From assembly GCF_029210495.1 (NCBI RefSeq), contig NZ_JARGDK010000006.1, positions 62,001-126,000 on the forward strand: a stretch of DNA of 64,000 nt. Direction: 5' to 3'. Position numbers and translations under genes: made by a program. Shown piece after piece: positions 1-8,223 of this stretch; the stretch's first letter is position 1, and the number at the start of each line of letters is the position of its first letter. The notes under the pieces are model-generated. The model made no database searches. It saw only the letters and a list, made by a program, of their open reading frames with translations, and was not told where the DNA came from. The DNA is from Pseudothioclava nitratireducens. Its GTDB lineage: Bacteria > Pseudomonadota > Alphaproteobacteria > Rhodobacterales > Rhodobacteraceae.

Positions 1-520
1 CCGGAGTCGGGTCGGCAAAACTCTCATCCACTACCAAGAGCCCGACTGTCTTGGCGAGGGCTTGCAATGCCTTGGGTGGATAGTGTTTCCCATCGGGGTT
101 GTTGGGATTGACGACCACGGCGAGATCGGCGCCCGCAAGCGCATCCAGCGTCGGGCACTCGGTCACCTGCCAGCCCGCCCCGCGCAGCGCGCCCGCATGC
201 TCGTTATAGGTGGGCGCAAGAACCCGCGCCTGCCCTGCGGCGCGCAGGTAGGGCACGATCTGAATGGCGCCCTGCGCACCGGCTAAAGGCGCGATGGCGA
301 GTTGGGTGCCATAGGCGGCTCGCGCAGCCTCGATCAGCCGATCCATCTCACGCCGCCGCGGCAGGGCCGCCCATGCATCCGCGGGGATCTCGGGGATCGG
401 ATAGGGGCAGGGGTTGATCCCGGTCGAGAGGTCGATCCAATCCCCAAGCGCGCCGCCAAAGCGCGCCTGCGCCGCGTCGAGATTGCCACCGTGATCGCGT
501 GGAAGGGTTAGGTGCGTCAT
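1..520 (-). CDS. cobD: threonine-phosphate decarboxylase (PLP enzyme), 3' end cut by window edge
   Basis: Leftward gene entering the window at 520 and running off its left edge, so about 173 N-terminal residues are visible. The N-terminus contains DHGGNLDAAQARFG and LSTGINPCPYP, typical of the CobD (CobC in Pseudomonas naming) branch of fold-type I aminotransferases, followed by a VVVNPNNPDG motif that binds the cofactor phosphate region. The pyridoxal lysine lies beyond the edge. The enzyme makes (R)-1-amino-2-propanol phosphate, the linker of the cobalamin nucleotide loop. It starts 8 bp after cbiB, as the last visible gene of a four-gene leftward cobalamin group. The ATG at 520 follows the cbiB stop directly and gives the conserved start MTHLTLPRDHGG. 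Confidence 0.9.
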   Translation of the reverse strand, partial: MTHLTLPRDHGGNLDAAQARFGGALGDWIDLSTGINPCPYPIPEIPADAWAALPRRREMDRLIEAARAAYGTQLAIAPLAGAQGAIQIVPYLRAAGQARVLAPTYNEHAGALRGAGWQVTECPTLDALAGADLAVVVNPNNPDGKHYPPKALQALAKTVGLLVVDESFADPTP

Positions 521-528
521 AGGCCGGG

Positions 529-1467
529 TTAAAGCAGGGCCAGCGCCGCCAAGGCAAGCACCATCAGCGCCATTGCACGGCGATAAAGCGACAGCCCGCG
601 CGCAAGATCGCCAGGCGTCGGGTCGGGGGCCTTGGGGTTCAGCCACGGCTCCTCGGAGATATGGGTTCCGTAGACGCGCGGCCCCGAGAGCCGCACATTC
701 AGCGCGCCCGCCATCGCGCCCTCGGGCCAGCCCGCATTGGGCGAGCGATGCGCGTGCGCGTCGCGGGCCATAACGCGGAGTGCACGCGCGGCATGGCGCC
801 CGGATGCCAAAGCAAACAGCCCTCCGGTCAGCCGCGCAGGCACCCAGTTCACGACATCGTCGAGGCGCGCGGCGATCTTGCCAAAGGCCTCGTAGCGGTC
901 ATTCCGATGGCCGATCATCGAATCCATCGTGTTGATCGCCTTGTAGGCGGCCAAACCCGGCAAGCCCGCCACCGCGCCCCAAAAGATCGGCGCAACGATC
1001 CCGTCCGAGCTGTTTTCCGCAAGGCTTTCAAGGGCCGCCCGCGCGATGCCCGGCGCATCGAGCTGCGCCGGATCCCGCCCGACGATCATCGACACCGCAT
1101 GGCGCGCGGAGTCCAGATCGTCGCCCAGCAGCGGCTTTGCCACCGCCGCCACATGATCGTGCATCGAGCGCAGTGCGAGCAGGGGCCACGCCAGCACGGC
1201 TCCGATGACGAGACCTGCACTCCCGGGCGGGAACATGCTCTGAAGCAGCCAGGCGGGCAGGGCGGCCAAGACCACGATCAGCACCACGGTCACGCCGCCC
1301 ATCGCGATCTTCTGCGCGCGCGTGCCCTGATTGAGGCACCCCTCCAGCGCCGAGATTGCGCGGCCAAGCCACGTCACCGGGTGACCGATTCGACGATAGA
1401 GCCGGTCCGGCCAGCCCAGACCCGCGTCGATCAGCGCGGCCAGTGCGATCATGCCGGCAAAGCTCAT
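529..1467 (-). CDS. cbiB: adenosylcobinamide-phosphate synthase
   Basis: A 312-residue integral membrane protein, full length for CbiB (CobD in Pseudomonas naming). It joins aminopropanol phosphate to adenosylcobyric acid. Several hydrophobic segments are visible (residues 1-17, 56-100, C-terminal tail). Family motifs include HPVTWLGR near residue 29, ESLAENSSDG around 147-156 and AYKAINTMDSMIGH around 174-187. Its ATG overlaps the stop of the upstream kinase gene by 4 bp (ATGA at 1464-1467), indicating translational coupling. It is followed after 8 bp by the threonine-phosphate decarboxylase gene, so linker synthesis and attachment are encoded together. Confidence 0.95.
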   Translation of the reverse strand: MSFAGMIALAALIDAGLGWPDRLYRRIGHPVTWLGRAISALEGCLNQGTRAQKIAMGGVTVVLIVVLAALPAWLLQSMFPPGSAGLVIGAVLAWPLLALRSMHDHVAAVAKPLLGDDLDSARHAVSMIVGRDPAQLDAPGIARAALESLAENSSDGIVAPIFWGAVAGLPGLAAYKAINTMDSMIGHRNDRYEAFGKIAARLDDVVNWVPARLTGGLFALASGRHAARALRVMARDAHAHRSPNAGWPEGAMAGALNVRLSGPRVYGTHISEEPWLNPKAPDPTPGDLARGLSLYRRAMALMVLALAALALL

Positions 1468-2276
1468 GCGCTGGCTCCGGATTGAAACTGCACAAGGTCA
1501 CGTAGCCCGGCCTCGGCCAAGGCTTCAGCCGCGCTCTGGGGCACTGTGCCGACGGCAAAGATCAGCCCGCGCGCAGACCCGGTATGCGCGCGCACCCAGC
1601 CAAGCGCGCCAAGGCTCCGGACGAGATCAGCCGCCGGATCACCGGCTGGACCACGGGCCGCTGTGCAGGCTTGGGCAGAAGCACTGGAGAGCGCGGCCAA
1701 TCGCCCAAGATCACCGACTTTCGCGGCCGCCACCCACTCTTTCACGAGATCGGAAATGTCTGGAAAGTCATTGTCTTGCGCGCGCGTTTTAATGTGATCA
1801 CCCCAGAAACCGCCGATGACCTCGCAAACGGGCGGTGCGGTCAGTTGTGTCAGAACGCGCCCCTCGCGCGAGGCCCAGAGCACCTGATCGGGGGCGGGCA
1901 GCATCAGCGGATCACTCGCCCCCTCGGTGGCCAGACAGGCGGCGATCAGATCCTCGGTCCGGCCGTCAAATCCGGCGGCTCGCGCAATGGCGATCAGTGT
2001 CGCGGTCGAGGCACCCGCACCACCGCCCATCGGCATGTCGAGACCGATCCGAAAGCGTCCGCACACAGGCAAACGCAACCGCGCAAGAAAGCGACCAATC
2101 AGCTCGGGCGTTGCGGGGTCGGGGCCGTCGATGGTCAGCGCAGAGGCGTCTTGAAACCAGACGCGGGAGGCCAAAGCAGGGCAGGGCAAAGTCACCAGCG
2201 CAACCGGCCCCTTCGGCCCCATGCGGCCTTGCAGCCACTCGCCGAAATGCCCGCCGACCACGGCACGGCGCATCAT
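1464..2276 (-). CDS. PduX-like L-threonine kinase (GHMP kinase family)
   Basis: A 270-residue protein with the GHMP-kinase ATP motif PMGGGAGASTATLIAI near residue 81. PduX phosphorylates L-threonine, the substrate of the threonine-phosphate decarboxylase encoded two genes downstream, so the context fits exactly. The start (MMRRAVVGGHFGEWLQG) has the family's N-terminal GxxGE-like segment. The gene overlaps both neighbours by 4 bp (stop with the cbiB start, start with the phosphatase stop). Another small-molecule kinase of the GHMP family is formally possible, but the cobalamin location makes threonine the likely substrate. Confidence 0.8.
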   Translation of the reverse strand: MMRRAVVGGHFGEWLQGRMGPKGPVALVTLPCPALASRVWFQDASALTIDGPDPATPELIGRFLARLRLPVCGRFRIGLDMPMGGGAGASTATLIAIARAAGFDGRTEDLIAACLATEGASDPLMLPAPDQVLWASREGRVLTQLTAPPVCEVIGGFWGDHIKTRAQDNDFPDISDLVKEWVAAAKVGDLGRLAALSSASAQACTAARGPAGDPAADLVRSLGALGWVRAHTGSARGLIFAVGTVPQSAAEALAEAGLRDLVQFQSGASA

Positions 2277-2872
2277 CCGCGGACCTCATTGACCGCGATG
2301 ACAGAAAACACGCCCTCAGGGCCAACGCGCAACCGGGTGAGAGAAAGGGGGGAAATCTCAAAGGACAGGGCGGCAGGGACCGCGCCGGTTGCAAGCGCGA
2401 TCGAGGCGCGCGCGACGCCTGCATGGGCGACCAGCACGACCGGCGCCTGTGCCTCCCACGCCCGGGCAGCATGGGCCTGCACGGCAGGCGCGACACGCGT
2501 GCACAGATCGGCGAAACTCTCTCCATCCTCGTTACGATGCGCGGCAAGCGCCTCGTTTGTCAGCACGCCAAGATCGGGCAGGGCGGCATAATCCGCCCCG
2601 TCATGAATGCCGAAATTCTGCTCCCACAGACGCGGATCGAGCGCGGGCACCGCGCCCCAGACCGCCTGCGCGGTCTGCTGGCACCGTAGCGCCGGGCTGG
2701 ACCCGCGCAGCACGATCCCGGCCAGCCGCTCGGCCAGCGGTTCCATCGCCCGAGGATCAATCCGGGCCGCCACATCCGTGCGCCCGCACAGCCGCCCCGG
2801 CTCTGCAATCGGCGCATGGCGCAGCACGACAAGCTGAGGCCCTTCGATCCCGGGCATTTGCGGCTTCGGCAT
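2273..2872 (-). CDS. histidine phosphatase, alpha-ribazole phosphatase (CobC)-like
   Basis: A 199-residue phosphoglycerate-mutase-like protein. The phosphate-accepting histidine is in the LVVLRHAPI motif near residue 18 and the second catalytic histidine in VLVAHAG near residue 145. In nucleotide-loop assembly this family removes phosphate from alpha-ribazole phosphate or adenosylcobalamin phosphate. The ATG at 2872 is preferred because a GAAGGGAAGGG Shine-Dalgarno stretch lies just upstream; an in-frame ATG at 2857 is an alternative. It heads the leftward cobalamin group and is divergent from cobU with only 45 bp between start codons. Substrate assignment rests on context, as histidine phosphatases are hard to separate by sequence. 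Confidence 0.8.
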   Translation of the reverse strand: MPKPQMPGIEGPQLVVLRHAPIAEPGRLCGRTDVAARIDPRAMEPLAERLAGIVLRGSSPALRCQQTAQAVWGAVPALDPRLWEQNFGIHDGADYAALPDLGVLTNEALAAHRNEDGESFADLCTRVAPAVQAHAARAWEAQAPVVLVAHAGVARASIALATGAVPAALSFEISPLSLTRLRVGPEGVFSVIAVNEVRG

Positions 2873-2917
2873 ATTTGCCCTTCCCTTCGCAACCGGGATT
2901 TGCTTTGTCACGGGCGC

Positions 2918-3442
2918 ATGGAAAAGTCGATACTCATCACCGGGGGCGCGCGCTCGGGCAAGAGCACGCTGGCCGAGCGGCTGGCGCTGAAGCCGACCGG
3001 GCGCGCGATTTATATCGCAACCGCCGAAGCCTTCGATGACGAGATGGCCGCGCGGATTGCCGAGCATCAGGCACGGCGCGGACCGGAATGGCGCAACCTC
3101 CATGCCCCGCTCGATCTGGTCGGTGCGCTGGCGCAAAGCGACGGGGGCGATCCCCGGCTGGTCGATTGTCTGACGTTGTGGCTCACCAATCTGATGCTTG
3201 GGGGACAAGATTGGCGGGCCGAAGCGGATCGGCTCGTCACGACGCTTTCGGCCCAGGAAGCGCCGGTTGTCTTCGTGACGAACGAAGTCGGCGCGGGCAT
3301 CGTGCCCGAAAATCGGCTCGCCCGCGAGTTCCGCGATGCGGCGGGCTGGCTCAATCAATCCGTGGCTCAGGCCTGCGACGCGGTGTATCTGTGCGTCGCG
3401 GGCTATCCTGTGAAGGTGAAACCGAATGACCATCCTCTCTGA
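2918..3442 (+). CDS. cobU: adenosylcobinamide kinase / adenosylcobinamide-phosphate guanylyltransferase
   Basis: A 174-residue bifunctional enzyme (CobP in Pseudomonas naming). It phosphorylates adenosylcobinamide and then transfers GMP to form adenosyl-GDP-cobinamide. The P-loop GGARSGKS is at residues 9-16. The conserved RIAEHQARRG segment carries His50, the likely guanylylated histidine. The C-terminal VVFVTNEVGAGIVP motif is also family-typical. It is the first gene of the rightward cobU-cobT-cobS set, and its 3' end overlaps cobT by 17 bp, so the three genes are very probably one transcript. Confidence 0.95.
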   Translation: MEKSILITGGARSGKSTLAERLALKPTGRAIYIATAEAFDDEMAARIAEHQARRGPEWRNLHAPLDLVGALAQSDGGDPRLVDCLTLWLTNLMLGGQDWRAEADRLVTTLSAQEAPVVFVTNEVGAGIVPENRLAREFRDAAGWLNQSVAQACDAVYLCVAGYPVKVKPNDHPL

Positions 3443-4442
3443 CATCTCCGATCTCTCGACCATCGCGATCCTCGCGCGCGGGCTGCCGGTGCCGGATGCC
3501 GCCTCGATCGCAGAGGCGAAGGAGCGGCAGATGAGCCTGACCAAGCCGCCGGGCTCGCTCGGACGGCTTGAGGAGATGGCGGTGTTCATGGCGGGCTGGC
3601 AGCGCACGGCGCGCCCGGCGATTGCACGCGCGCAGGCCCTCGTCTTCGCGGGCAATCACGGCATTTGCGCGCAAGGCGTGAACCCGTTCCCGCAAGAGGT
3701 GACCGTGCAGATGGTCGCCAATTTCGAGGCCGGCGGGGCGGCGATCAACCAGATTTGCCGTGTGTCCGGCGCGGATCTGGCGGTCGTAGCGCTCGATCTG
3801 GATCGCCCCACGCAGGATTTCACCGCTGGCCCGGCGATGACCGAGGCCGAGACGCTCGACGCGATGCGCCGGGGGGCGGAGGCCGTGGACAAGGGCGCGC
3901 AGGTGCTGATCCTTGGCGAGATGGGGATCGGCAATTCGACCATTGCGGCGGCCCTCGCCTGTGCGAGTTTTGGCGGTGCGCCGGAGGAATGGGTCGGGCG
4001 CGGCACCGGGTCCGACGAGGCCGGGCGTGCGCTCAAGGCCGAGGTGATCGGGCGCGGGATCGCGCTTCATGGCGGTGCAAGCCCGCTGGGGACACTGGCG
4101 GCATTTGGCGGGCGCGAGCAGGCGGCGATCTGCGGCGCGATCATCGAGGCGCGGGCGCTGCGCATCCCGGTCATCCTTGACGGGTTTATCTGCACCGCCG
4201 CCGCCGCCCCGCTTTACAAGGCCGATCCGCGCTTTCTCGATCACTGTCTTGTCGGGCATCAGAGCGCCGAACCGGGCCATCGCAAGCTGCTGGCCGCGAT
4301 GGAGCAAACTGCGATCCTCGATCTGGGCATGGCGCTTGGCGAGGGGTCGGGCGCGGGCTTGGCGCTTGGGGTGCTGCGCGCGGCGCTCGAATGTCACAAC
4401 GGCATGGCGACCTTTGCCGAGGCCGGGGTCTCCGACGCATGA
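3426..4442 (+). CDS. cobT: nicotinate-nucleotide--dimethylbenzimidazole phosphoribosyltransferase
   Basis: A 338-residue protein of the usual CobT length. It activates 5,6-dimethylbenzimidazole by moving phosphoribose from nicotinate mononucleotide, giving alpha-ribazole phosphate. The N-terminal KPPGSLGRLEE motif, GNHGICAQGVNPFPQEVT in the first third, and the C-terminal ALGEGSGAGLAL segment, which carries the catalytic glutamate of the family, are all present. It overlaps cobU by 17 bp and cobS by 4 bp (ATGA at 4439-4442). Confidence 0.95.
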   Translation: MTILSDISDLSTIAILARGLPVPDAASIAEAKERQMSLTKPPGSLGRLEEMAVFMAGWQRTARPAIARAQALVFAGNHGICAQGVNPFPQEVTVQMVANFEAGGAAINQICRVSGADLAVVALDLDRPTQDFTAGPAMTEAETLDAMRRGAEAVDKGAQVLILGEMGIGNSTIAAALACASFGGAPEEWVGRGTGSDEAGRALKAEVIGRGIALHGGASPLGTLAAFGGREQAAICGAIIEARALRIPVILDGFICTAAAAPLYKADPRFLDHCLVGHQSAEPGHRKLLAAMEQTAILDLGMALGEGSGAGLALGVLRAALECHNGMATFAEAGVSDA

Positions 4443-5185
4443 CGCTTGCGGCCCGCCTGTCCGAGGCGCGGCTGGCGCTGATGCTGCTGACGCGGCTGCC
4501 CGTCGGGCAATTCGCGGGCGAGCCGCCCTCGATTTCGGCGGCGCGGTGGGCCTTCCCTTTTGTGGGGCTGGTGATCGGCGCGATTGGTTGGGCGGGGTTC
4601 GCGGGCGCGCAGGCGCTTGGGCTTCCGGTGCCGGTCGCAGCGGGGCTGACGCTGGCGGTTCAGATCGGCGCGACCGGCGCGCTGCATCTCGACGGGCTTG
4701 CGGATTACGCGGACGGGATGGGCGCGCGCGACCGGACCCGCGCGCTTGAGATCATGCGCGACAGCCGGATCGGCAGCTACGGGGTGATCGCGCTGATTGT
4801 CGTGCTGGGGCTGATCTGGAGCGCGATGAGCACGACGGCGATTGGTGACGCACCGTGGGTTTTCCTGCTGGCCGGGGCCGGGTCCCGCACGGCGATGCTC
4901 TGGGTGCTGATCGCCCTGCCGCCCGCGCGCGCCGACGGGATGGGACGGATGGCCACGGGGCAGGGCGCGCGCGCGCTCTGGCCGGGCATGGCGCTCATGC
5001 CGATCCTGCTCTGGCCGCTCGGGATCTCCGGGCTGATCGCGGCGCTCATCGCTGGCGCGCTGTGTCTGGCTATCGCCGCGCAGGCCCGCCGTCGCCTTGG
5101 CGGGCAAACCGGCGATGTGCTTGGCGCGGTTCAGGTGGTCTGCGAAGCCGCGCTCTGGATCGCGCTTGCCGCGCGCCCCATCTGA
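4439..5185 (+). CDS. cobS: adenosylcobinamide-GDP ribazoletransferase (cobalamin synthase)
   Basis: A 248-residue inner-membrane enzyme that joins adenosyl-GDP-cobinamide with alpha-ribazole (phosphate). The signature HLDGLADYADG around residues 82-92 and IMRDSRIGSYG around 105-115 are intact. Much of the rest is hydrophobic and fits five to seven membrane spans. It starts inside the cobT stop codon (ATGA) and closes the cobU-cobT-cobS unit. The 3' side opens into the leader of the riboswitch-controlled btuB operon, with no obvious intrinsic terminator between them. Confidence 0.95.
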   Translation: MTLAARLSEARLALMLLTRLPVGQFAGEPPSISAARWAFPFVGLVIGAIGWAGFAGAQALGLPVPVAAGLTLAVQIGATGALHLDGLADYADGMGARDRTRALEIMRDSRIGSYGVIALIVVLGLIWSAMSTTAIGDAPWVFLLAGAGSRTAMLWVLIALPPARADGMGRMATGQGARALWPGMALMPILLWPLGISGLIAALIAGALCLAIAAQARRRLGGQTGDVLGAVQVVCEAALWIALAARPI

Positions 5186-5217
5186 CGGTTTTCATCCGCC
5201 ATCTGCCGCGTTTCGCC

Positions 5218-5247
5218 TTGACGCTCCCCCGGCTTACCCCCTATCCA
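5218..5247 (+). promoter_or_regulatory. possible promoter of the riboswitch-btuB transcript
   Basis: TTGACG at 5218-5223 lies 18 bp before TATCCA at 5242-5247. It would start transcription near 5255, just ahead of the cobalamin riboswitch. The -35 match is good and the -10 match weak, so this is a tentative call made mainly because a transcript must begin upstream of 5262. Confidence 0.35.
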
Positions 5248-5261
5248 ACGGGCTAGCTCAG

Positions 5262-5432
5262 GCTCCGATGTATAACTCACATCGGTTCAAGGGAACACCG
5301 GTGCGTCCGCAAGGACAAGTCCGGGGCTGCCCCCGCAACTGTAAGCGGTGAGGAACGGCGAAATGCCACTGGGGAAACCCGGGAAGGCCGCCCGACCCAC
5401 GACCCGCAAGCCAGGAGACCTGCCGAGCGATC
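5262..5432 (+). promoter_or_regulatory. cobalamin (AdoCbl) riboswitch upstream of btuB
   Basis: The leader contains the three most conserved blocks of the cobalamin riboswitch in the right order: GCCCCCGCAACTGTAAGCGG around 5329-5348, GCCACTGGGG at 5365-5374, and the B12 box AAGCCAGGAGACCTGCC at 5408-5424. The 5' part (GGTTCAAGGGAACACCGGTG at 5284-5303) matches the expected paired region before the core. It lies about 135 bp before the btuB start, leaving room for an expression platform. It should lower expression of btuB-btuF-btuC-btuD-cbiZ when cobalamin is plentiful. End points are approximate because the outer stem is variable. Confidence 0.95.
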
Positions 5433-5564
5433 ACCCTTGTCCGGCGCGGGGCGCGCATGGGCAGCGGTTTGTCCGCAGTGGTGACATGCACCATCTGCGG
5501 GCGGGGATTCCCTCTCGTGGATCATCACCAATGGGCCGAACGGCCCGACACGACGAGGGACATC

Positions 5565-7388
5565 ATGACCGGTCTTCGCACCGCCTTTCTTCTGACCACC
5601 GCCATCGGCTCGACGAGCCTGATCGCCTCTGCCGCCAGCGCACAGGAGATCTTCACGCTCGACGAGATCACCGTTTCCGCAAACCGCGAGGAAACCGCGT
5701 TGAGCCGTTCGGGCGCGACGGTCGAGGTGGTGACGGAGGACGATCTGGAGGCTCATTCCTCTCAGAAATTTTCTGATTACGCACAAAGCCTTCCGGGCGT
5801 CACAATGACCTCCAACGGTGGATTGGGAACGACGACGTCTCTTAGAATTCGTGGTCTCGGAGATGCATACGTCCCTGTGTTATTTGACGGAATCGAACTT
5901 TCCGACCCTTCAAGCACGGGAAACGGATTTAATTGGGGGGGAATGATCGGACTCGGAATTTCGCGCGCAGAAATCCTTAAGGGTTCGCAATCGGCGCGCT
6001 TTGGAGCGGGGGCTGTGGCGGGTGTCGTGAACCTAGAGAGCTGGCGCCCCACCCAAAGCGGGTTCTCAGGAAAGGCGTCACTGGAATATGGCAGTTTCAA
6101 TACTCTCAGCGAGGGCCTGAGCTTAGGTTTTCTCAATGAGAGAACAGAGTTGTCTTTTTCACTGTCACATGTGGAAACGGATGGGTTTTCTGCAAAATCT
6201 GATAATGAGGAAGATGATGCGTTTCGAGGTTCTCAAGCAAATTTCGGGGTAAGTCATCGGCTTACGGACAATATTCTGATCGGCGCCAATCTGATCGCCA
6301 TCGATAATTATGTAGAATACGATAGTGGAGACATCGGGAACGACTACACTGATCTTGAACAGCGTGGAGGTCGCCTGTTCACGAAGTTTTCCACTGGATC
6401 AATTGATCACGAATTATCATTCTCTACAATGACTTCGGAACGGTGGGATACCGGATTTACACCCTATTTCAAGGGAGAACGCGACAATTGGACCTATGAA
6501 GGCTACACGCAGATAGGTTCGTCGGATCTGTCCTTTGGCATTGACTACGTAGAGGAACGCAGTGCCAGCGATGCGATTGACTCACTTGGAGCCTTCGCAG
6601 AATGGGCATTCGATCCGAATGAAGATTTTGACCTTGTCCTTTCGGTTCGTCACGACACTTCTTCGAAGTTCGATTCCGAATCGTCCGGACGACTTTCGAT
6701 GGCATGGAGTCCTGTCGAAGATTTGATCGTTCGCGCACAATTTGGCACTGGCTACAGGTTTCCGTCCTTGCTTGAATTGGGCGAATATTATGGAAACCCG
6801 GATTTTCAGCCGGAGAACAGCAAATCCGCCGAACTCGGGATTGAGCATTCGTTGGGCCGCGGAGACTTCATAAGGGCAACGTTGTTCTATACGGATATCA
6901 ACGGTAAGATTGATTGGAATTCAAATTCCACGGCATGCCCTGCGAGTTCACCCACGTTTCCAGGCTGCTTCGATATCCAGAATTTCGTATCGAAGGGGCT
7001 GGAACTTTCGTCACGCCTCCATCTATCTGAGAGCATCTCCGTCACCTCCGCCTACACATACACCCATGCAGAGACCAAAGACGGCGAGCGTTTGCAGCGG
7101 CAGCCAAAGCATGAACTGGCGTTTGGTGTAGAGGCGGAGTTCTCCGACCGTCTCGCGGGAACACTGACACTGCGCCACGCGCGTGACATCGAGCCATCAG
7201 TCTATGCGCCAGTGGGGCACAAGGTCGGGGATTATACCGTAGTGGATGTCACTGCGGCTTATGAACTCACTGATAACGTCGAAGGTTACCTGCGCATCGA
7301 GAACCTCTTTGACCGTGACTACGAGATTGCAGGCGGTTACAACTCCTCGGACCGCGCGCTCTATGTTGGGTTGCGTGCATCGTTCTAA
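5565..7388 (+). CDS. btuB: TonB-dependent vitamin B12 (cobamide) outer-membrane receptor
   Basis: A 607-residue TonB-dependent receptor. A signal peptide (residues 1-25, ending SAASAQ) is followed by the TonB-box region DEITVSAN and a plug domain with SLPGVTMTSNGG and GSQSARFGAGAVAGVVNLES. The C-terminal barrel ends in an aromatic residue (RASF). The ATG at 5565 is chosen for its GACGAGGGA ribosome site and signal peptide. It is the first gene after the cobalamin riboswitch and is followed by the B12 ABC transporter genes. Odd: from about 5760 to 7140 the DNA is far poorer in G+C and uses codons rare in the neighbours, while both ends match them. Hand counts give 24 G/C of 60 at both 6181-6240 and 6301-6360. 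Confidence 0.92.
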   Translation: MTGLRTAFLLTTAIGSTSLIASAASAQEIFTLDEITVSANREETALSRSGATVEVVTEDDLEAHSSQKFSDYAQSLPGVTMTSNGGLGTTTSLRIRGLGDAYVPVLFDGIELSDPSSTGNGFNWGGMIGLGISRAEILKGSQSARFGAGAVAGVVNLESWRPTQSGFSGKASLEYGSFNTLSEGLSLGFLNERTELSFSLSHVETDGFSAKSDNEEDDAFRGSQANFGVSHRLTDNILIGANLIAIDNYVEYDSGDIGNDYTDLEQRGGRLFTKFSTGSIDHELSFSTMTSERWDTGFTPYFKGERDNWTYEGYTQIGSSDLSFGIDYVEERSASDAIDSLGAFAEWAFDPNEDFDLVLSVRHDTSSKFDSESSGRLSMAWSPVEDLIVRAQFGTGYRFPSLLELGEYYGNPDFQPENSKSAELGIEHSLGRGDFIRATLFYTDINGKIDWNSNSTACPASSPTFPGCFDIQNFVSKGLELSSRLHLSESISVTSAYTYTHAETKDGERLQRQPKHELAFGVEAEFSDRLAGTLTLRHARDIEPSVYAPVGHKVGDYTVVDVTAAYELTDNVEGYLRIENLFDRDYEIAGGYNSSDRALYVGLRASF

Positions 7389-8223
7389 GCATCTGATCGC
7401 GGGGCTGGCGCTTGCCGTCGGCTTCGCGGCTCCGGTCGGGGCCGAACCGCCCAGGCGGGTGGTTTCGATCAACCTGTGCACCGACCACATGGCGCTGTTG
7501 CTGGCAGACCCCGAGCAGATCGTCTCGCTCTCGAACCTTGCCTCGGATACGCATAGCTCGGTGATGGCCGAGGAGGCCGCCGCCTATCCGATGAATCATG
7601 GGCTGGCCGAAGAGGTGTTCCTGCAAAAGCCCGATCTGGTTCTGGCCGGGCAATATACGGCGCGCGCGACGACGAGCCTTTTGCAGCGGCTCGACATTCC
7701 GGTGGCGGTCTTTGCGCCCGCTTATTCTCTGGACGATGTGCGGGCCAATCTCCGAGCGATGGGCGAAGCGTTGGGGCAGGGACCCCGCGCCGAGGCGATG
7801 ATCGCGCGGTTCGACGCCGATCTGGCCGCGCTGCGCGCCGATCCGACACCGATGGAGACCCGCCCGCGCGCCGCGCTCTACTATGCGAATGGCTATTCCT
7901 CGGGCAAGGATACGCTGGCGGGGCAGATCCTCGAAGCCTCGGGCTTTCGCAATGCCACTGCCGAGGCCGGACTGACTTCGGGCGGGTTCCTGCCGCTTGA
8001 GGTGCTGATCCTTGAGAATCCCGACCTGATCGTGAGGGGCGCGCGCTATCCGGGCGCCTCACGCTCCGAAGAAATCCTCGCCCATCCGGCACTGCGCCAA
8101 CTTGGTGGCGAAGTCTCGCGCGAGATTCTGGCCGATCGGGACTGGATTTGCGGCACGCCCCATGTTCTGACGGTCATCGCGGCGTTGCGCGCAGCGCGAC
8201 ATGAACTGGAGGCCGGGAAATGA
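7363..8223 (+). CDS. btuF: periplasmic cobalamin-binding protein of ABC transporter
   Basis: A 286-residue class III substrate-binding protein. A hydrophobic signal segment (LIAGLALAVGFAAPVGA) precedes RRVVSINLCTDHMALLLADP, the typical BtuF/FhuD-type start. It binds cobamides in the periplasm and hands them to BtuC. The ATG at 7363 overlaps the 3' end of btuB by 26 bp; a GTG at 7375 would give a shorter and equally plausible signal peptide. The stop overlaps the btuC start by 4 bp. Substrate assignment follows from the riboswitch and btuB/cbiZ context. Confidence 0.88.
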   Translation: MLGCVHRSKHLIAGLALAVGFAAPVGAEPPRRVVSINLCTDHMALLLADPEQIVSLSNLASDTHSSVMAEEAAAYPMNHGLAEEVFLQKPDLVLAGQYTARATTSLLQRLDIPVAVFAPAYSLDDVRANLRAMGEALGQGPRAEAMIARFDADLAALRADPTPMETRPRAALYYANGYSSGKDTLAGQILEASGFRNATAEAGLTSGGFLPLEVLILENPDLIVRGARYPGASRSEEILAHPALRQLGGEVSREILADRDWICGTPHVLTVIAALRAARHELEAGK

